NCBI RefSeq assembly: GCF_003990915.1
Contig: NZ_BHXQ01000002.1
Coordinates: 715,688 to 779,687, forward strand
DNA: 64,000 nt
From: Chryseotalea sanaruensis
GTDB taxonomy: Bacteria; Bacteroidota; Bacteroidia; Cytophagales; Cyclobacteriaceae
Reading direction: 5' to 3'
The notes beneath the pieces were generated by a model, which was given only the letters and a program-made list of their open reading frames with translations, had not been told where the DNA came from and searched no databases. The translations under genes were made by a program, and so were the position numbers. Each line of letters starts with the position of its first letter. The first letter of the stretch is position 1. This document shows, in pieces, positions 7,571 to 18,408 of this stretch.

Positions 7571-10117
7571 TTACTTTTCTTTGGAAGCTTCTTTCGCTTT
7601 TCTTGTTGTAATAGTAAGCACTTCAGCATTGTCTTCGTAATCGGCAACAATGGTTCCGCCTTCTTCGATTTCACCTTTCAGAATTTCTTCGGCTACCGGA
7701 TCTTCCAGGTATTTCTGAATTGCCCTGTGAAGTGGTCTAGCGCCAAATTGATGGTCGTAGCCTTTCTCAGCCAGAAAATCTTTTGCCTTATCAGTTAATT
7801 CAACATGATAACCGATTTGGGTAATACGATCGAATACTTTCTTAAGAATGATATCGATGATTTTGTGTATGTGCTCACGTTGCAGTGAGTTGAATACAAT
7901 TACGTCATCTAAACGATTCAAGAATTCAGGGCTGAAGGCACGCTTCAATGCATTCTGAATAGTTGATTTCATCGTCTCTTCTTCATTCTCACGTTTAGCA
8001 GCAGTAGCAAAACCAATTCCTGAACCGAAATCTTTCAAGTCACGAACACCAATGTTAGAGGTCATTATGATAATGGTGTTACGGAAATCCACTCTACGTC
8101 CTAAACCATCAGTTAATATACCATCGTCTAGCACCTGAAGAAGTATGTTAAATACATCCGGGTGAGCCTTCTCGATTTCATCCAACAATACAACTGAGTA
8201 AGGCTTACGTCTTACCTTCTCGGTAAGCTGTCCGCCTTCTTCATAACCAACATAGCCTGGAGGTGCTCCAACTAAACGAGACACAGAGAATTTCTCCATG
8301 TACTCACTCATATCAATTCTGATCAAAGAATCTTCTTTGTCAAAAAGGTAAGTAGCCAATACTTTAGCCAATTCAGTTTTACCTACACCCGTTGGACCTA
8401 AGAATACAAAAGAACCAATTGGTTTTTTAGGATCCTTTAAACCAACTCTTGTGCGTTGTATCGCTTTAGTTAATTTTTTAATGGCCTGATCCTGACCGAT
8501 CACCTTTCCAGAAAGCTCATCACCCATGTTGAGTAATTTGTTGCTTTCTTTCTGAGCAATACGTTTGGTCGGGATGCCCGTCATCATGGCGATAACGTCT
8601 GCAACGTTATCTTCATTAACGGTATACTTTTCAGTTTTTGTTTTCTCTTCCCACTTGGTTTTCGCAATCTCTAATTGCTCAAGCAGTTTCTTCTCTTTGT
8701 CGCGAAGTTGCGCAGCTTCCTCGTATTTCTGACTCTTAACTACGCGATTTTTCTCTTTCTTAATTTCTTCGACAGCTTCTTCCAACTTCACAATCTCTTC
8801 AGGCACGTGTATGTTGTTAATGTGTACACGTGCTCCAGCTTCATCCAATACGTCAATAGCTTTGTCTGGTAAATAACGATCGCTGATGTAGCGGTCTGAA
8901 AGTTTTACGCAGGCATCAATTGCTTCTTTAGTATAAACTACATGGTGATGCTCTTCGTATTTTTCTTTGATGTTGTCCAGAATTTGAATGGTTTCTTCTA
9001 CGGTAGTAGAATCTACCATTACCATTTGGAAACGTCTTGCCAAAGCACCATCTTTTTCAATGTACTGACGGTACTCATCTAATGTAGTTGCACCAATGCA
9101 TTGTATTTCTCCACGTGCCAGGGCAGGTTTAAACATGTTAGATGCATCAAGCGAACCGGAAGCACCACCAGCACCCACAATGGTATGAAGTTCATCAATG
9201 AAGAGGATCACATCCGGAGATTTTTCCAATTCATTCATTACAGCCTTCATACGCTCTTCAAACTGGCCGCGGTATTTTGTACCGGCAACAAGTGATGCGA
9301 GGTCGAGTGTTACAACACGTTTACCGAAAAGTACACGCGAAACTTTCTTTTGAATAATACGCAAAGCCAAACCTTCGGCAATAGCAGTTTTACCCACACC
9401 GGGTTCGCCAATAAGGATAGGGTTATTTTTCTTTCTACGTGAAAGAATCTGGGCTACACGTTCTATTTCTTTTTCGCGGCCAACGATAGGATCAAGTTTA
9501 CCGTCTTCGGCTAATCTTGTTAAGTCGCGGCCAAAGTTATCAAGTACAGGCGTACGTGATTTTTCTGTTCCTTTCTTTTCGCCACCACGTTGCGCACCTT
9601 GTCCACCACCAGCGCCAAAGATTTTAGACGAATCATCATCCGGATCGTCAGTGTCTTGTGAAGCGGTAGGTCCGTCTGCCTGGTATTCAAGCATTTCTTT
9701 AACAGTTTCGTATACAACATCGTAACGACTTAATAACTGTGATGCAAGGTTATCCTTGTCGCGAAGTATAGAGAGCAATAAGTGCTCTGTACCAATCAAC
9801 TGTGCTTTAAATATTTTGGCTTCCAGGTAGGTGATTTTCAAGACCTTTTCTGAAGCTTTTGTTAAAGGAATGTTAGTCAGATTTTTTACGTCTGGGGCTT
9901 GTGAGGCTGTGCCTTTAGAAATCTTCTCGATTTCGGCACGCAGATCATCAAGGGGTACCCCAAGTTTTTTAAGCACGCCTACTGCTACGCCTTCGCCTTC
10001 GCGAATAAGACCTAACAATAGATGCTCAGTGCCTATGTAATCGTGACCGAGTCTGAGTGCTTCTTCTCTGCTGAGGGAGATAACCTCTTTAACGCGGTTA
10101 GAGAATTTTGCTTCCAT
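7571..10117 (-). CDS. clpC: ATP-dependent Clp protease ATP-binding subunit ClpC
   Basis: This Hsp100 unfoldase of 848 residues feeds substrates to the ClpP protease. It shows the N-terminal double Clp_N repeat (about 1-145), first AAA+ domain with Walker [10 protein letters not shown] near 236, a UVR/M-domain coiled coil around 430-480 ([13 protein letters not shown]), and a second AAA+ domain with GPTGVGKTE near 572 followed by the C-terminal small domain. The M domain and two AAA+ modules together identify ClpC rather than ClpA, ClpB or ClpX. The acidic/glycine-rich linker near 150-185 is variable in the family. The adaptor gene clpS lies in the same window at 57.8 kb. Confidence 0.97.
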   Translation of the reverse strand: MEAKFSNRVKEVISLSREEALRLGHDYIGTEHLLLGLIREGEGVAVGVLKKLGVPLDDLRAEIEKISKGTASQAPDVKNLTNIPLTKASEKVLKITYLEAKIFKAQLIGTEHLLLSILRDKDNLASQLLSRYDVVYETVKEMLEYQADGPTASQDTDDPDDDSSKIFGAGGGQGAQRGGEKKGTEKSRTPVLDNFGRDLTRLAEDGKLDPIVGREKEIERVAQILSRRKKNNPILIGEPGVGKTAIAEGLALRIIQKKVSRVLFGKRVVTLDLASLVAGTKYRGQFEERMKAVMNELEKSPDVILFIDELHTIVGAGGASGSLDASNMFKPALARGEIQCIGATTLDEYRQYIEKDGALARRFQMVMVDSTTVEETIQILDNIKEKYEEHHHVVYTKEAIDACVKLSDRYISDRYLPDKAIDVLDEAGARVHINNIHVPEEIVKLEEAVEEIKKEKNRVVKSQKYEEAAQLRDKEKKLLEQLEIAKTKWEEKTKTEKYTVNEDNVADVIAMMTGIPTKRIAQKESNKLLNMGDELSGKVIGQDQAIKKLTKAIQRTRVGLKDPKKPIGSFVFLGPTGVGKTELAKVLATYLFDKEDSLIRIDMSEYMEKFSVSRLVGAPPGYVGYEEGGQLTEKVRRKPYSVVLLDEIEKAHPDVFNILLQVLDDGILTDGLGRRVDFRNTIIIMTSNIGVRDLKDFGSGIGFATAAKRENEEETMKSTIQNALKRAFSPEFLNRLDDVIVFNSLQREHIHKIIDIILKKVFDRITQIGYHVELTDKAKDFLAEKGYDHQFGARPLHRAIQKYLEDPVAEEILKGEIEEGGTIVADYEDNAEVLTITTRKAKEASKEK

Positions 10118-10243
10118 ATTAAATTGGAGTGGATGTTACTGTAAATGTAAACTTTTGCTTTAATTTTTAATGAAGATCGTGTTCTTTTTGACTGATTACC
10201 GATGCTACTTCAAATCTCTAAACGCAGGCTCTTTGTTAATTGT

Positions 10244-10885
10244 TCATTCGACTTCTTTTAGATATGTAAGTGCCTGCGGTCCAGTGCAAAAAATGAGATC
10301 GATAATGCTGAGGTTATTGACAAAAGTGTTGCCAAAAACCTGAGTGTAGGGCTTAAAGTGAGGTTCATATTTGATTAACCCCTTTTTTTTCGCAGAAATA
10401 GCATTTCTTAGATCAATTTCACCTAGAGGTGTTGCTTTCTCATACGCCAAACTTTCTTGTATTTGGATTTCTAGTTTCAACCATTTGAGACACAATGTCA
10501 GCAAGCTCATATTTAGTTCATACAAATATGGGTATTGCTTAAACAAAACCGTATGAAGTGCATCAGCATAGTATTCAAAAAAGGGTGCTTTCGCATAAGC
10601 AGCTTGAATGCTTCGCCAATGGTTATTAAGCCATTTTTGTGAATAATCGATGCCTACTTCGGTAATCAGGCTTTTAAAATGACCATTAGACCCTGCGTTA
10701 GATTTACTGCTAAGCGGTACAATTAAGGTTTGTGGACCTTGTGAGGTATTGATAACGCATCGGCTACGGTAACTTTGTTTAATGAAATGCTCATGTCGCT
10801 CAATGGTAATTACATTATGCTTTGCGAGGGTGGTAAAGTATTGTACTGATGGGAGGTAGTGGAGTTCTATTAGGCAGGAGGACAT
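10244..10885 (-). CDS. WbqC family protein
   Basis: This 213-residue cytoplasmic protein belongs to the WbqC-like family, often found in Bacteroidota and linked in some organisms to O-antigen or glycolipid assembly; the reaction is not established. The characteristic start (IELHYLPSVQYF, with a conserved region RSRCVINTSQGPQTLIVPL) and the WLNNHWRSIQAAYAKAPFFEYY segment are clear. The ATG at 10885 is used; a TTG at 10897 would add four residues. It follows clpC upstream on the same strand by about 130 bases. No sugar-biosynthesis neighbours are present to sharpen the role. Confidence 0.82.
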   Translation of the reverse strand: MSSCLIELHYLPSVQYFTTLAKHNVITIERHEHFIKQSYRSRCVINTSQGPQTLIVPLSSKSNAGSNGHFKSLITEVGIDYSQKWLNNHWRSIQAAYAKAPFFEYYADALHTVLFKQYPYLYELNMSLLTLCLKWLKLEIQIQESLAYEKATPLGEIDLRNAISAKKKGLIKYEPHFKPYTQVFGNTFVNNLSIIDLIFCTGPQALTYLKEVE

Positions 10886-10963
10886 GGGAGATTTCAAATT
10901 TCAAATTCAATATTTAAGAATCATCACGTTTACTTAAGCATTCTTTTTATTCGCCTCGCCCTA

Positions 10964-10982
10964 CCCTCTCCAGAGGAGAGGG
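10964..10982. repeat. Dispersed CTCTCC/GGAGAG hairpin, copy 1
   Basis: CCCTCTCC-AGA-GGAGAGGG is a perfect 8-bp stem with a 3-base loop, between wbqC-like and sua5-like genes. Related hairpins occur at 28306 and 58811, the latter two followed by a GAGGCCAGT/AAGGCCAGT tail. It may also act as a terminator for the sua5-like gene. Confidence 0.6.
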
Positions 10983-11025
10983 TTAAAAGAGCTATAGTAA
11001 AAGACATTGATATAAGTATAAACTT

Positions 11026-11649
11026 TTAGCGTAGTAATTCACCCAGACCTTGACGTATAATATAAGGTTCGGCCTGCGTAAGATCAACAAAAGTAGAGGG
11101 AATGTTTCCTCCGGCTCCACCATCAATTACCAGGTCTACAACATTTTTAAAATCCTCATAAATCTCCTCTGGATCAGTTGTATATTCTTTAATGAGGTCA
11201 TCATCTTTTATAGACGAAGTAATTAGAGGATTGCCTAACTCTGCCACAATCATACGTGGAATATTATGATTGGGAATTCGGATGCCCACGGTCTTTTTAT
11301 TGACATCTAAAATTTTAGGCACTTTGTTGCTGGCTTCCAATAAAAAAGTAAAACCACCGGGCAAGTTCTTCTTCAATAATTTGAAAGTGGGTGTCTCCAG
11401 GTTTTTTACATACTCGGAAATATGGCTTAAGTCGTTGCATATAAAAGACAGGTCTAACTTCTGCGGTTTTATGTCCAGGATTTTACAGATACGTTCAACG
11501 GCCTTTCTATTAGTAAGGTCGCAACCAATACCATAAATAGTATCGGTAGGGTAAACAATGATGCCTCCCTCGCGAAGTATTTGTACTGCACGCGCTATCT
11601 TTCTCCCCTCAGGATTTTGCGGATGAATTTTTAAGAGTTCGGCAGGCAT
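11026..11649 (-). CDS. L-threonylcarbamoyladenylate synthase (Sua5/YciO/YrdC family)
   Basis: This 207-residue protein consists of a YrdC domain. Family enzymes make threonylcarbamoyl-AMP from threonine, bicarbonate and ATP, the first step of the t6A37 modification of tRNAs reading ANN codons. The signature [14 protein letters not shown] at about 32-45 and the [14 protein letters not shown] region near 173-186 are both present. It lacks the extra C-terminal Sua5 domain, so it is of the short YwlC/YciO kind; YciO-type proteins may not all have the activity, so the specific role is likely but not certain. It lies 44 bases after mutS in the same direction and probably shares its transcript. Confidence 0.88.
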   Translation of the reverse strand: MPAELLKIHPQNPEGRKIARAVQILREGGIIVYPTDTIYGIGCDLTNRKAVERICKILDIKPQKLDLSFICNDLSHISEYVKNLETPTFKLLKKNLPGGFTFLLEASNKVPKILDVNKKTVGIRIPNHNIPRMIVAELGNPLITSSIKDDDLIKEYTTDPEEIYEDFKNVVDLVIDGGAGGNIPSTFVDLTQAEPYIIRQGLGELLR

Positions 11650-11693
11650 GTATTAAAGATAGGATAATCTTGCTTAGTCTTTTATGAAACTTA

Positions 11694-14300
11694 TTATGAT
11701 TTCTTCAAAGCACTCAGCACCTCGTTTAACTTCAGCAAAGCTTCAACAGGGCTCATGGTGTTGATATCAATTTTTTGAAGAATCTCTTCAACCGCTTTGT
11801 GCCGCGGGTCTAATTCGAACAAACTGATTTGGTTGGTTGACTTGGGAAGTTCCTCCAGCTTTTTTCTGGGTTCGTTTTTGTGTTTGTCTTTTTCCAAAAA
11901 ATGAAGAATTTCATTGGCGCGTAGCACAATCTTATTAGGCATGCCCGCAATTTGCGCAACATGTATACCAAAGCTATGTTCGCTGCCACCGCTTTTCAGC
12001 TTGCGCATGAATATGATTTTATCTCCGACTTCACGCACACTTACATTAAAATTCTTCACACGCACTAAATCCTCTGTTAGTTGATTGAGTTCGTGGTAGT
12101 GGGTTGCAAAAAGTGTTTTAGGCTTAAAGTCTTTATGGTTATGTAAATACTCTACGATAGCCCATGCGATGGATACACCATCATAAGTGCTGGTACCTCG
12201 TCCGATCTCATCCATTAAAATCAAACTGCGGTCACTCAAATTGTTTAGGATGCTGGCCGTCTCAGTCATCTCTACCATAAATGTTGATTCACCTTTAGAT
12301 AGATTGTCACTGGCGCCAACACGCGTAAACACTTTGTCTACTATACCCAGCGTTGCAGCATCAGCCGGAACAAAACTGCCAATCTGCGCCATCAACACGA
12401 TCAAGGCTGTTTGTCGTAGCAGGGCAGACTTACCGGCCATATTGGGGCCGGTAATAACCAGAATCTGTTGCGTTTCATTATCGAGGTAAATATCGTTGGG
12501 CACATAGCTCTCGCTGATGCTCAATTGCTTTTCAATAACCGGATGACGACCGGATTTTATATCAATAACTTTTGAATCGTTAAGATCAGGTTTAACATAT
12601 TTATTTTGTCGGGCAACGCTTGCAAAAGAAAGCAGACAATCGAGCATGGCAATGGCCCTGGCATTTTGCTGAATAGGTGCTGTGAAGTCAGCGGCCTGTA
12701 AAACCAGATCCAGGAAAAGTTTTTGTTCAATAGCGCCAATCTTTTCTTCCGCACCTAAAATCTTTTCTTCGTAAACCTTTAATTCTTCTGTAATGTAACG
12801 TTCGGCATTTACGAGGGTCTGCTTACGAATCCAATCCGTTGGTACTTTGTCTTTATTGGCATTGCTTACTTCAAGGTAATAACCAAAAACTTTGTTATAC
12901 GATATTTTTAAAGAGTTGATACCTGTTCGTTCGATCTCCCTTTTCTGTGCTTGCAATAGGTAATCTTTACCGCTTCCTGATATACCCCGAAGTTCATCTA
13001 GTTCTGCATTAATACCATCTTTAATGATTCCACCCTGATTACTATGGATGGAGACATCGTCACGTAATTCCTTATCTATTTTTTCTACAAGAAATTCGCA
13101 AGCGTGTAAAAGATCGCCAACCTTCTGCAATTGTGGGGATGCTTGATCGCTAATTAATTTTTTAATGGGTGCGATTCGTTGCAACGATTTTTTCAACTGC
13201 AACAGTTCTCGCGGATTAATTCGACCTACGGCTACTTTAGAAATCAGGCGTTCCAGATCGGTAATGTTCCGAAGCTCTTCTGTTAATTTTTCAGTTAGTT
13301 CTTGCTCACTGAAAAAAGTATCAACAATGGCATGACGTTCTGCAATGCTACTTAATTCTTTTAAAGGTAGAATCATCCACTTCCGCAATTGGCGCGAGCC
13401 CATCGGAGTGAGGGTGTGATCCAATACTTGTAACAAGGCCACACCACCTTCTTGTTGTGGATTAACTAATTCAAGATTTCGGATGGTAAACTTGTCCAGC
13501 CACACGTACTTCTCCTCATCGATGCGGGAGATGGAAGTGATGTGTTGTGTGTCTTTATGTTCAGTAGCTTCGAGGTAATGCAGTATGGCGCCCGCAGCGG
13601 TAATGGCTTCAGGCATGTTTTCAATACCAAAACCTTTCAGCGAAGCGGTCTTGAATTGATTTAATAGTTTCTCCTGCGCAAAATCAAAGGCATACACCCA
13701 CTCATCTAATGCGAAAGTTGAATAAGCATCAGTAAACTGTGCTTCAAGTTTTTCTCTGTTGCTTTTTGCAAAAATAATTTCGGCAGGAGCAAAACTTTGA
13801 ATGAGTTTGAAAATGTACGTTTCAGAACCTTGCGCTGCAAAAAATTCACCTGTACTGATATCTAAAAATGAAACACCCGTAGCATTTTTTTGAAGAACAA
13901 CTGAAGCGAGGAAATTATTTTGTTTCCGTTCCAGTACATTGTCATTATAAGAAACACCGGGTGTAACTAGTTCCGTAACACCACGCTTTACAATACCTTT
14001 TACCGAGCGAGGATCTTCCAATTGATCGCAGATGGCAACCCTGTGCCCTGCCCTGACAAGTTTAGGGAGATAATTGTCGAGCGAGTGGTGTGGGAAACCG
14101 GCAAGTTCGATTTCCGAAGCTGAGCCATTACCTCTTTTGGTGAGCGTGATATCCAGAACCGCTGAAGCCTTAATGGCATCTTCACCAAAGGTTTCGTAAA
14201 AGTCGCCAACACGAAAAAGCAATAAAGCCCCCGGATACTTTGCCTTAATGGCATTGTATTGTTTCATTAAAGGGGTTTCGAATGCAGCTGGACCGGCCAT
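11694..14300 (-). CDS. mutS: DNA mismatch repair protein MutS
   Basis: This 868-residue MutS recognises base mismatches and small loops and starts methyl-independent or nick-directed repair with MutL. The mismatch-binding N-terminal domain carries the phenylalanine-glutamate wedge motif in FRVGDFYETF (near residue 30-40). The connector, lever and clamp domains follow, and the ATPase domain has Walker A GPNMAGKSALLRQ near 620, DEIGRGTSTYDG and the FATHYHEL motif. The ATG at 14300 gives a family-like start; the longer reading from a TTG at 14309 is less likely. A CAAAGATA site at 14307-14314 (TATCTTTG on the coding strand) lies immediately upstream and would give a nearly leaderless mRNA if used. 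Confidence 0.97.
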   Translation of the reverse strand: MAGPAAFETPLMKQYNAIKAKYPGALLLFRVGDFYETFGEDAIKASAVLDITLTKRGNGSASEIELAGFPHHSLDNYLPKLVRAGHRVAICDQLEDPRSVKGIVKRGVTELVTPGVSYNDNVLERKQNNFLASVVLQKNATGVSFLDISTGEFFAAQGSETYIFKLIQSFAPAEIIFAKSNREKLEAQFTDAYSTFALDEWVYAFDFAQEKLLNQFKTASLKGFGIENMPEAITAAGAILHYLEATEHKDTQHITSISRIDEEKYVWLDKFTIRNLELVNPQQEGGVALLQVLDHTLTPMGSRQLRKWMILPLKELSSIAERHAIVDTFFSEQELTEKLTEELRNITDLERLISKVAVGRINPRELLQLKKSLQRIAPIKKLISDQASPQLQKVGDLLHACEFLVEKIDKELRDDVSIHSNQGGIIKDGINAELDELRGISGSGKDYLLQAQKREIERTGINSLKISYNKVFGYYLEVSNANKDKVPTDWIRKQTLVNAERYITEELKVYEEKILGAEEKIGAIEQKLFLDLVLQAADFTAPIQQNARAIAMLDCLLSFASVARQNKYVKPDLNDSKVIDIKSGRHPVIEKQLSISESYVPNDIYLDNETQQILVITGPNMAGKSALLRQTALIVLMAQIGSFVPADAATLGIVDKVFTRVGASDNLSKGESTFMVEMTETASILNNLSDRSLILMDEIGRGTSTYDGVSIAWAIVEYLHNHKDFKPKTLFATHYHELNQLTEDLVRVKNFNVSVREVGDKIIFMRKLKSGGSEHSFGIHVAQIAGMPNKIVLRANEILHFLEKDKHKNEPRKKLEELPKSTNQISLFELDPRHKAVEEILQKIDINTMSPVEALLKLNEVLSALKKS

Positions 14301-14531
14301 AAGCGACAAAGATAAATTTTTCGGCTGTAGGAAGAACAGAAAAGATCAGCAACTCACATCTATTTTTTTATGCAAGTTCATAGGTTGTAATGCCTGGTTC
14401 TGTTGGTGCCTGTTTAATCAGTTTGGGGTATTTTCAATATTCGAAGTTTTTAATTTATCAAGGGCGAAATCCTGCTGGCAATATTTTGCATGATCAATCA
14501 GCATTACGGTTATTTGTAAAAACACAAGCCC

Positions 14532-16388
14532 ATGCGCATGAGAAAACTTATAGGTATTTTCTGTCTGCTGATAGCCTTATTCGGTTGCCAATTAAATCAA
14601 GAAAAGATGAGCGAGTTAGTGAATGATGTCCACTCTTTTTCAAAACCTGCACAAGTACGTGTAACACATTTAAATTGGCAGGCCAAGGTCGATTTCAAAA
14701 CAAAAACCATACAAGCACAAGCCGATTGGCAGATATTATACAGCAAAGGGGATACATTAATACTAGATACTAAAGGCCTCAACATTAAAGAGGTGAAAGT
14801 TGATGGGAAGCAGCCAGCTTTTACTTTAGGAAATGAAGATCCGATACTCGGACAAGCACTTCACATTCCTGTAAATGCTGATTCAAAAATCGTAAGGATA
14901 ATCTACACCACTTCACCAACGGCAGAAGCCTTGCAATGGTTAAGTGCTCAACAAACGGCAGATAAACAACAACCTTTTTTGTTCACGCAATCGCAAGCCA
15001 TTTTAGCGCGCTCTTGGTTGCCTTGCCAGGATTCGCCCGGAGTTCGCTTTACCTATGAAGCCGATGTAAAGGTACCCGCTGCGTTAATGGCTTTGATGAG
15101 TGCTTCTAACCCACAACAAAAAAGTGAAACTGGCGAATATCATTTTGAAATGAAACAGGCTATTCCTTCTTATTTATTTGCCTTAAGTGTAGGCGATTTT
15201 GCTTTTAAACCGATTAGTGAACGCAGTGGTATTTATGCTGAACCTTCGGTGCTGGATACTGCTGTCTGGGAATTTGCCGATCTGGAAAAAATGATTGCAG
15301 GGGCAGAGTCGCTGTATGGTGCTTATGCCTGGGAACGTTATGACGTATTGGTGTTGCCTCCAAGCTTTCCATTTGGTGGCATGGAAAATCCGCGCCTCAC
15401 TTTTGCTACACCCACCATATTGGCAGGCGACCGCTCACTCACTTCTTTAATTGCCCACGAGCTTGCGCATAGCTGGTCCGGTAATTTGGTGACCAATGCT
15501 ACCTGGAGTGATTTCTGGCTGAACGAAGGATTTACCGTTTACTTCGAACACCGCATTATGGAGAAACTTTATGGTAAAGACTATTCAGAAATGCTAGCAG
15601 CCCTCTCTTATGCAGACCTGCAAGCAACCATTACTGAACTGACTAATAGTGGCATGGCAGAAGACACCAAACTGAAATTGAATCTTGTTAATCGTAATCC
15701 CGATGATGGGGTTACTGATATTGCTTACAACAAAGGGTATTTCTTTTTAAGAAGTATTGAAGAGCAATTCGGACGGGAAAAGTTTGATGTTTTCTTGAAT
15801 GATTATTTTAAAGATCAGGCTTTTAAAGTGATGACTACCGAGGCATTCATTCCTTATATACGCAACTACTATCAAAGTAAATTTAAGATTTCTTTGACCG
15901 ATGAGCTCTTCGATAAATGGATTTTTACGGTGGGACTGCCTGAAGACTGCCCTAAACCACAGTCACTTGCCTTTGAAAAAGTAGATCAAGCACTAAACAG
16001 TTGGTTAACTACAAATGAGCTGCCTTCTAAGACCACACAAGAATGGACAACTCATGAGTGGCTGCACTTCTTAAATAATTTGCCTGCTGGATTAAGTGAG
16101 GAACAAATGGTGCGTTTAGATCAATTGGGTAAGTTTACGGAGTCTGATAATGCAGAGATACTTTGTGCCTGGCTCGTACAGGCAGTACGTTATAATTATA
16201 AACCTGCGTATGTCAAGCTGGAATCATTTCTGGTAAACACGGGCAGACGAAAATTCCTGAGTCCGATTTACCAGGAATTGCTGAAAACAGCGGATGGTAA
16301 ACAACGTGCACAAGCCATTTATGAAAAAGCCAGGCCGAATTATCACTTTGTGGCTACTAATACTTTCGATGCTATGCTGAAAAAGTAG
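14532..16388 (+). CDS. M1 family zinc aminopeptidase, lipoprotein
   Basis: This is a 618-residue metallopeptidase of the M1 family, close to leukotriene A4 hydrolase/aminopeptidase. The zinc site is complete: HELAH (His309, Glu310, His313) and Glu332 in NEGFTVYFE, matching HEXXH-18-E. The substrate-binding GGMEN box (GGMENPRLTF) precedes it. A C-terminal helical Leuk-A4-hydro_C-like domain covers about 500-610. The N-terminus MRMRKLIGIFCLLIALFGC is a lipoprotein signal, placing the enzyme in the periplasm or on the outer membrane, probably for peptide scavenging. It stands alone between mutS (divergent) and pyrH, with no operon partner. Confidence 0.93.
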   Translation: MRMRKLIGIFCLLIALFGCQLNQEKMSELVNDVHSFSKPAQVRVTHLNWQAKVDFKTKTIQAQADWQILYSKGDTLILDTKGLNIKEVKVDGKQPAFTLGNEDPILGQALHIPVNADSKIVRIIYTTSPTAEALQWLSAQQTADKQQPFLFTQSQAILARSWLPCQDSPGVRFTYEADVKVPAALMALMSASNPQQKSETGEYHFEMKQAIPSYLFALSVGDFAFKPISERSGIYAEPSVLDTAVWEFADLEKMIAGAESLYGAYAWERYDVLVLPPSFPFGGMENPRLTFATPTILAGDRSLTSLIAHELAHSWSGNLVTNATWSDFWLNEGFTVYFEHRIMEKLYGKDYSEMLAALSYADLQATITELTNSGMAEDTKLKLNLVNRNPDDGVTDIAYNKGYFFLRSIEEQFGREKFDVFLNDYFKDQAFKVMTTEAFIPYIRNYYQSKFKISLTDELFDKWIFTVGLPEDCPKPQSLAFEKVDQALNSWLTTNELPSKTTQEWTTHEWLHFLNNLPAGLSEEQMVRLDQLGKFTESDNAEILCAWLVQAVRYNYKPAYVKLESFLVNTGRRKFLSPIYQELLKTADGKQRAQAIYEKARPNYHFVATNTFDAMLKK

Positions 16389-16472
16389 CGGAAGAGTGAG
16401 CTTTGCTGTCGGATACTTAGAGAATCTTTACAATATTTGCGGGATTAAACTTACCACACCTTATCCAAAAGC

Positions 16473-17180
16473 ATGAAGTACAAGCGCATTCTCCTGAAAC
16501 TCAGTGGTGAAGCCCTACAGGGCAGCTCTAAAAGCACTAATATTGATCCGGCAGTGCTGGAGCAGTATTGTGAAGAAATAAAGGCTGTTCGTGATCAGGG
16601 AGTAGAAATTGCCATTGTGATTGGAGGAGGCAATATTTTCAGGGGTGGACAGGCAGAAGCATTGGGGATAGAACGTGTGCAGGGTGACTATATGGGTATG
16701 CTCGCCACGGTGATTAATGCTATGGCATTACAGAGTGCGCTGGAAAAACATGGCGTTTACACACGATTAATGGCCGGTATAAAAATGGAACAAGTTTGCG
16801 AGCCTTTTATCCGCAGACGTGCCATCCGTCACCTGGAGAAAGGTAGGATCGTAATTTTTGGTGCCGGCATAGGTAATCCTTATTTCACAACAGACTCAAC
16901 CGCCAGTTTGCGCGCTATTGAAGTGCAGGCTGATGTGGTATTAAAAGGCACGCGCGTTGATGGTGTGTATACAAAAGATCCCGAGAAACATCCGGATGCG
17001 GTTCGCTACAGTACGCTTTCTTTCCAGGAGGCTTATGAAAAGAACCTCAACATTATGGATATGACAGCTTTTACTTTGTGTATGGAAAATAACTTACCCA
17101 TTATTGTTTTCGATATGAACAAGAAAGGGAATTTGTTGCGTGTTGCAAAAGGAGAGGAAGCGGGAACATTAATCAGTTAA
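16473..17180 (+). CDS. pyrH: UMP kinase PyrH
   Basis: This 235-residue amino-acid-kinase-fold enzyme phosphorylates UMP to UDP in pyrimidine nucleotide synthesis. The start [15 protein letters not shown], the [12 protein letters not shown] loop, the central [15 protein letters not shown] segment and the C-terminal [17 protein letters not shown] region are all diagnostic of bacterial PyrH. Length equals the family norm. It is followed after 29 bases by frr, the classic pyrH-frr arrangement in bacteria, so both are probably co-transcribed and linked to growth rate. Confidence 0.98.
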   Translation: MKYKRILLKLSGEALQGSSKSTNIDPAVLEQYCEEIKAVRDQGVEIAIVIGGGNIFRGGQAEALGIERVQGDYMGMLATVINAMALQSALEKHGVYTRLMAGIKMEQVCEPFIRRRAIRHLEKGRIVIFGAGIGNPYFTTDSTASLRAIEVQADVVLKGTRVDGVYTKDPEKHPDAVRYSTLSFQEAYEKNLNIMDMTAFTLCMENNLPIIVFDMNKKGNLLRVAKGEEAGTLIS

Positions 17181-17209
17181 TTTTTACAGATAACAATAAA
17201 GATCAATTC

Positions 17210-17764
17210 ATGGAAGAGCTTGAATTATTATTGGACGAAGCAAAAGACTTGATGAATAAAGCTTATGCACACGTTGGTGGTGAACTTACTAAAATCCGTG
17301 CAGGCAAAGCTAATCCTAATATGCTGGATAGCGTTCAGGTTTCTTATTATGGTTCCATGTCGCCTCTTAATCAGGTAGCCTCAGTAACCGCACCGGAAGC
17401 ACGCACACTGTTTATTAAGCCTTGGGAAAAAAGCTTGATTCATGAAATCGAACGTGCTATTACTAATGCTAACCTCGGCTTGAATCCGCAGAATGACGGA
17501 CAGCAGGTGATCATTAACATTCCTATGCTGACAGAGGAGAGAAGAAAACAATTGGTGAAGCAGGCAAGTCAGGAATGCGAGCACGGTAAAGTCAGCGTGC
17601 GTTCAGTGCGTAAAGAAATTAATGAAATGATCGACAAACTGAAAGGTGTTTCAGAAGATGATCAAATTGCATCTAAAGAAAAAGTACAGAAATTCACAGA
17701 CGAATTCATTTCTAAAATCGAAGCCTTGATGAAAAAGAAAGAGGGCGAGATTATGACGGTCTAG
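17210..17764 (+). CDS. frr: Ribosome recycling factor
   Basis: This 184-residue factor splits post-termination ribosomes together with EF-G. It shows the two-domain pattern: long helices at both ends (MNKAYAHVGGELTKIRAGKANPNML at the start and the KEINEMIDKLK/DEFISKIEALMKKKE helices at the end) with the small beta domain between. The conserved KIRAGKA and the VRSVRKE segments identify it. It is downstream of pyrH by 29 bases in the same direction and followed by a hairpin terminator, marking the end of the pyrH-frr unit. Confidence 0.98.
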   Translation: MEELELLLDEAKDLMNKAYAHVGGELTKIRAGKANPNMLDSVQVSYYGSMSPLNQVASVTAPEARTLFIKPWEKSLIHEIERAITNANLGLNPQNDGQQVIINIPMLTEERRKQLVKQASQECEHGKVSVRSVRKEINEMIDKLKGVSEDDQIASKEKVQKFTDEFISKIEALMKKKEGEIMTV

Positions 17765-17782
17765 TTTTAGTGAACTACCAAC

Positions 17783-17826
17783 AAATGGACAATTGACTGC
17801 AATAGGTTGGTTGTCCATTTTTTTTA
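17783..17826 (+). terminator. Terminator after pyrH-frr
   Basis: AAATGGACAA at 17783-17792 pairs perfectly with TTGTCCATTT at 17811-17820, followed by five more T residues. The 18-base loop is long, but position and T-run fit a terminator. Confidence 0.75.
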
Positions 17827-17845
17827 CATCACAACAATCTCTACA

Positions 17846-18253
17846 TCATTCAACTAGCATTTTTTCCTTTAACCACTCCATAGCAGAATCGATGCTTCTA
17901 AAAAGTTTAATCTCCACATTGTTGGTTTTTACAACTTTCAGGTATTGATTAATGGCAAACACTGAAAAAACATCGCTTGATATAACCAAGGCTGAACGTT
18001 TTCCTCCGTGTTTTTCAAAATTCAACGCCACCTCTTTACTCATGAAGTCATTTAACTTTGTAAATGTTCCTATCATCTCTGTGGCATCATGCAGTACAAA
18101 ATAGCATGGATGAGTTTGTAGGAAGCTCATTGTTTTTTTGAAAGCCTCAATGCCAAGTTCAAAATTTACGATACCAGTCCACTTGTAGGTGAGTAGCTTC
18201 AAATCAGGGGTGTATGTTACCGTTACGAATTTGTTGGCGATGAGAGTATCCAT
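17846..18253 (-). CDS. STAS/SpoIIAA-like protein of unknown function
   Basis: This soluble protein has 135 residues. It lacks a family I can name with certainty, but the alternation of beta strands and helices (FVTVTYTPDLKLLTYKWTG at the start, a helix SIDSAMEWLKEK at the end) resembles the STAS/SpoIIAA-like proteins common in this phylum. Two further proteins of the same pattern are encoded at 27378 and 27802. All three have an N-terminal strand pair, a central aspartate-containing strand (VLHDATEM here, LLTDSRQA there) and a C-terminal strand plus a helix that follows an EEAL/SAMEWL-like motif. Such proteins may act in regulatory partner switching or lipid binding; neither is shown here. 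Confidence 0.55.
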   Translation of the reverse strand: MDTLIANKFVTVTYTPDLKLLTYKWTGIVNFELGIEAFKKTMSFLQTHPCYFVLHDATEMIGTFTKLNDFMSKEVALNFEKHGGKRSALVISSDVFSVFAINQYLKVVKTNNVEIKLFRSIDSAMEWLKEKMLVE

Positions 18254-18341
18254 GTTCGATAGAGATTAGCCATCTCAAAAATAAGACGAGCTAACACCGA
18301 ACTCAATTGTAATACATCCAAACAATATCGTTAAAGGGTTA

Positions 18342-18379
18342 TTTAAGACATGGTCTTAAATCTTAGCTGCTTATATTTG
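18342..18379 (+). promoter_or_regulatory. Candidate promoter with upstream palindrome for the AraC gene
   Basis: TATATTTG at 18372-18379 fits the TAnnTTTG -7 consensus exactly. A palindrome TTTAAGAC-ATG-GTCTTAAA at 18342-18360 lies across the place where the -33 element would be. This arrangement suggests a regulated promoter for the AraC-type gene that starts 29 bases on; the binding factor is unknown. Confidence 0.5.
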
Positions 18380-18408
18380 AACATAACTAAAACCAAAGAA
18401 CCAAGTAG

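Noticed and set aside
12187..12489. 100-residue reading frame opposite mutS, and similar ones opposite polA (22036, 22528, 23575) and guaB (28980).
   Set aside because: They lie fully inside conserved genes on the other strand, with no family motif; they reflect codon bias of the real gene.
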